Shown here: in pieces, positions 61,676-64,000 of the stretch
How positions within the stretch are numbered: the stretch's first letter is position 1
How the letters are laid out: each line of letters begins with the position of its first letter
Assembly: GCA_023435645.1 (NCBI GenBank)
Contig: JAEYRK010000014.1
Location: 18,606 to 82,605 of the forward strand
Source of the DNA: Bacillota bacterium
Lineage (GTDB): Bacteria; Bacillota; Clostridia; Lachnospirales; Lachnospiraceae
Reading direction: 5' to 3'
Length of the DNA: 64,000 nucleotides
Program-made: the position numbers and the translations under genes
The notes under the pieces: generated by a model
What the model saw: only the letters and a program-made list of their open reading frames with translations
Told to the model about the DNA's origin: nothing
Databases searched by the model: none

Positions 61676-61716
61676 ACCCCTTGTCTTGCAGGACTGACAT
61701 CTGCGAGATAAGGGGT
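61676..61716 (+). terminator. Terminator after the two-repeat protein gene
   Basis: 15-bp stem (61676-61690 with 61702-61716, with G-U pairs) followed by a T-rich stretch. The remainder of the gap to 62074 holds only short direct repeats. Confidence 0.75.
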
Positions 61717-61953
61717 TATTTCTGCCTCTTTTTCTGAAGCATAAGCAAGTGCCTAGAATAGTATGGATTAGTTCATCATTAGGATTGAACTTTTAATAAA
61801 AAAATGACATAATTAACAGGAATGGAAATATCAGTATTACACTTGCAAAGCTTACCAATTGAAAGACTCCAATATAAGATCAGATGGATTGTTTTAGGAG
61901 ACAAGTCTTGCTCTTTACATAACATAACTTTGGTGCCCTGTATCGGGACATGA

Positions 61954-62062
61954 TGTTGAAAAAGGAAAGAGTCAACTTAGGTTTATCAAAAAGGAAGGAG
62001 TCAACTGCAGCTTTATTATTAGGGAAGAAATATCTGAAGGGTTGTCAAAAAGGAAAAGAAGA
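61954..62062. repeat. Imperfect direct repeats upstream of the esterase pair
   Basis: Three copies of a purine-rich unit, CAAAAAGGAAGGAGTCAACT and relatives, near 61956, 61986 and 62045. The last copy is shortened. Each contains a Shine-Dalgarno-like GGAAGGAG or GGAAAGAG, but no reading frame follows the first two. Confidence 0.55.
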
Positions 62063-62074
62063 GGGGATTAGAAT

Positions 62075-62884
62075 ATGGGATTGATCAATTATACTTTTTT
62101 CTCCCAGGTATTGAGAGAACAGGTAAAGGTTTCGGTTGTGTTACCTACCTACAGCCGATGGAGCTCCAAGGGACCGATGGAGGATTTCTATCAGGTAAAC
62201 AAAAAGTACAAAACCCTATATGTATTACACGGGGGCTCCGATGACTGTACCTTTTATTATCGTAATACCGGGATTGAGCGTTACGGTCAGGAGGGCGGCT
62301 TTGCTGTCGTTATGCCGGAAGTGAAGAATAGCTTCTATTGCAATATGAAATATGGACAAAACTATTTTGATTATATCTCAAAGGAATTACCCACAGTAAT
62401 GGAGGCAGTGTTCCCACTTTCACAAAAAAGGGAGGATCGCTATGTGGTCGGGAATTCCATGGGCTCTCATGGAGCCATGAAGTGGGTCCTGAACTGTCCT
62501 GAATTTTTTCATGCGGCAGCAGGAATGTCCGGTGTAGGGGATGTGGCTGAGATGGGCTTCTTTCATGGCCGTGCAGTTGGACCTGCCTTGGAGGCCTTTG
62601 GAACGGAGGAGGAATACCTGGGCAGCAGAAATGACCTAAAAATGCTGGCAAAGGAAGTGGCAGAAGCCGATATCATCAAGCCTCGTTTATATAGTTGTTG
62701 TGGTACCGAGGACCCTTATTATGAAGGAACGCTCTTATTTAAGAAATATGCAGATGAAATAGGTCTTCCCCTTGTCTATGAAGACGGACCGGGCGGACAT
62801 ACCTGGGAATTTTGGGATCATTGGCTGAAGCGTATTATTGCTTGGATGGGAATTACGGAGCCAAAGAGAGAGGAGGAGAATTAA
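62075..62884 (+). CDS. Esterase D/tributyrin esterase-like alpha/beta hydrolase (first of pair)
   Basis: The 269-residue cytosolic protein of the putative esterase family (PF00756). LYVLHGGSDD forms the oxyanion loop, GNSMGSHGA holds the nucleophile (S128), Asp lies in CCGTEDPYYEG and His in GGHTWEFWDHWL. Similar to EstA tributyrin esterases and carbohydrate acetyl or feruloyl esterases. No signal peptide. ATG follows AGAGGGG. The next gene, a paralogue, starts right after the stop codon. Confidence 0.9.
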   Translation: MGLINYTFFSQVLREQVKVSVVLPTYSRWSSKGPMEDFYQVNKKYKTLYVLHGGSDDCTFYYRNTGIERYGQEGGFAVVMPEVKNSFYCNMKYGQNYFDYISKELPTVMEAVFPLSQKREDRYVVGNSMGSHGAMKWVLNCPEFFHAAAGMSGVGDVAEMGFFHGRAVGPALEAFGTEEEYLGSRNDLKMLAKEVAEADIIKPRLYSCCGTEDPYYEGTLLFKKYADEIGLPLVYEDGPGGHTWEFWDHWLKRIIAWMGITEPKREEEN

Positions 62885-63670
62885 ATGGGATTAATGCATT
62901 TTAGTTTTCTGCCACAGAGCCTGGGCTTTCATACCAATGTGTATATCATACTACCCCATGACAGCAGTAAAGAAAGAAAACCTTATCCGGTATTATATCT
63001 GCTGCACGGAGGAGCCGGAAATGCACAGGACTGGATCCGCTACTCCTGCATCGAGCGCTATGCCGAAGAAAACGAAATTACCGTAGTAATGCCTGAGGTT
63101 GGAAGCAGCAGCTTCTATGGAGATATGGTTCATGGCTATAAGTATTACACCTATCTAGCCGAGGAATTACCGATGGTGTTAAACTGCTTTCTTCCCATTT
63201 CAAACAAAAGGGAGGAACGGTTTGTTGCCGGGTTTTCCATGGGAGGCTATGGTGCATTTAAATGGGCCTTTGACCATCCGGAGTATTTCTCTGCAGCCGG
63301 TAACCTAAGTGGTATATCCTTCCTTGAGGAAATATTTGATGAGGAGAGAGGGGAATTTGCAAAGCATGCAAAAACAGACCCCAAAGGGATATGCAACCTG
63401 GTATGGGGCGGTTTTGAACAGCTGAAGGATACGAAGAACGATACCAGATATATGGTGACCCATGCGATAGAGAAGGGGGATGATTTGCCTCGACTGTACG
63501 CTGCCATCGGCAGGGAGGATTTTAGCTATGACTGCGCCCAGAATTATCTGGCATTTCTAAAGAGCAAGGGGATCGAGATCTTTTATGAGGAGATGGAAGG
63601 CGGCCATGAGTGGAAGGTGTGGGATGCGGCAATTCAACATTTTATTCCCTGGGCTTTAGGTAAAGGATGA
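62885..63670 (+). CDS. Esterase D/tributyrin esterase-like alpha/beta hydrolase (second of pair)
   Basis: The 261-residue paralogue of the gene before it, with VLYLLHGGAGNAQDW, nucleophile in GFSMGGYGA (S118), Asp in AIGREDFSYD and His in GGHEWKVWDAAI. ATG directly adjoins the previous stop, with GGAGGAG inside the upstream gene serving as the ribosome binding site. The pair differs enough in the acyl pocket region (about 150-200) to expect different substrates. Confidence 0.91.
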   Translation: MGLMHFSFLPQSLGFHTNVYIILPHDSSKERKPYPVLYLLHGGAGNAQDWIRYSCIERYAEENEITVVMPEVGSSSFYGDMVHGYKYYTYLAEELPMVLNCFLPISNKREERFVAGFSMGGYGAFKWAFDHPEYFSAAGNLSGISFLEEIFDEERGEFAKHAKTDPKGICNLVWGGFEQLKDTKNDTRYMVTHAIEKGDDLPRLYAAIGREDFSYDCAQNYLAFLKSKGIEIFYEEMEGGHEWKVWDAAIQHFIPWALGKG

Positions 63671-63756
63671 TTGCCTTAGGTAGCGATAGAGGGAAATGAG
63701 AGAGGACCGTAGCAGCTTAAGATAAATGCTGCACCGAAGGAAGGGAGAGAGGATGG

Positions 63757-64000
63757 ATGGCTGATTTTAGGAATATGAACAGGCTCCTTCAGGAATTTGC
63801 TGATAAGACTGTACCTGGATGCGCCTGTACGATCATGAAAAACGGAGAAATTCTATACGAGGGGTATGCAGGCTATGCGGATATCGAGGGGAAGGAGCCG
63901 GTACATGCCGGGTCGATGTTTCGACAGGCTTCCACCACGAAGCTCTTTACTTATGCAATCCTTGGTATGCTTTATGAGGAGGGGAGGTTTTTATTGTCCG
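63757..64000 (+). CDS. Serine hydrolase, class C beta-lactamase family (partial)
   Basis: Runs off the window end; 81 codons are visible. Starts MADFRNMNRLLQEFADKTVP, then GCACTIMKNGEILYEGYAGY, with the SxxK nucleophile motif in RQASTTKLFTYAILGMLYEE. ATG follows GGGAGAGAGG. Member of the same COG1680 family as the gene at 36503 but not closely similar in this part. Likely in one operon with the two esterases (86 nt gap). Confidence 0.85.
   Translation, partial: MADFRNMNRLLQEFADKTVPGCACTIMKNGEILYEGYAGYADIEGKEPVHAGSMFRQASTTKLFTYAILGMLYEEGRFLLS

Noticed and set aside
1..64000. tRNA, rRNA, prophage or insertion sequence
   Set aside because: No tRNA-like cloverleaf, rRNA stretch, integrase, transposase or phage structural gene was seen by eye; a dedicated scan was not possible.

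Overview
The window looks like chromosome of a motile, endospore-forming, anaerobic Clostridia species of the Lachnospiraceae type (Clostridium cluster XIVa). This rests on a T-box leader in front of metG, a YaaL/BofA sporulation gene pair, a SpoIID-like protein, a DUF6240-flagellin-FliS operon, a Gram-positive Tad pilus locus with DUF5702, Flp1 and FHA/DUF6382 proteins, a divergent ATP-type PEP carboxykinase, and frequent TTG starts behind strong Shine-Dalgarno sequences. Assignment is by gene content only. I saw no rRNA, tRNA, CRISPR array, prophage or transposase.

Layout. 1-10.3 kb holds housekeeping and metabolic genes: galE, a DUF4846-CapA fusion lipoprotein, T-box/metG, a GNAT acetyltransferase, pckA and a DUF885 peptidase-like lipoprotein. 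10.5-16.5 kb is a flagellar late operon: a predicted sigma-28 promoter, a giant DUF6240 protein with a FliK-like end, flagellin and FliS. 16.4-17.2 kb carries yaaL and bofA, divergent around a 21-bp palindrome. 17.3-29 kb is a complete-looking Tad/type IVb pilus operon: TadZ-like, CpaF, two F-type membrane proteins, Flp1 pilin, DUF5702, two TadE-like proteins, prepilin peptidase and an FHA protein. 29-36.3 kb: glpK, a rhomboid protease, a flavodoxin-SCP2 fusion, an orphan histidine kinase, a HIT protein, murG translationally coupled to a TSCPD protein, and a small conserved protein. 36.5-41.6 kb: a class C serine hydrolase, an ABC-2 exporter (two permeases plus ATPase) and MTA/SAH nucleosidase. 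41.7-46.7 kb: a MoxR-DUF58-transglutaminase operon behind a leader made of degenerate 12-bp repeats. 46.7-54.4 kb: SpoIID-like protein, a fused MacB-type ABC protein, a secreted beta-sandwich protein and a BspA-type leucine-rich repeat protein. 54.6-61 kb: an MFS exporter overlapping an ArsR-type regulator, then an ABC transporter with its own two-component system. 61-64 kb: a two-repeat protein, two tandem esterases, and a serine hydrolase cut by the window end.

The most interesting points are: a coding-like out-of-frame tail after the DUF6240 gene that stops 2 nt before flagellin; several unusual parts inside the Tad operon (a TadE protein with a doubled Cys/His motif, a TadC with a large outside insert, a TadZ without the Walker A lysine, a 26-bp inverted repeat between genes, and a terminal FHA protein); several palindromic operator candidates in promoter regions; a SpoIID-like protein with Asn in place of the conserved Glu; and four intergenic tracts of unrelated short degenerate repeats. 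All functions are read from sequence and family knowledge; no searches were run.
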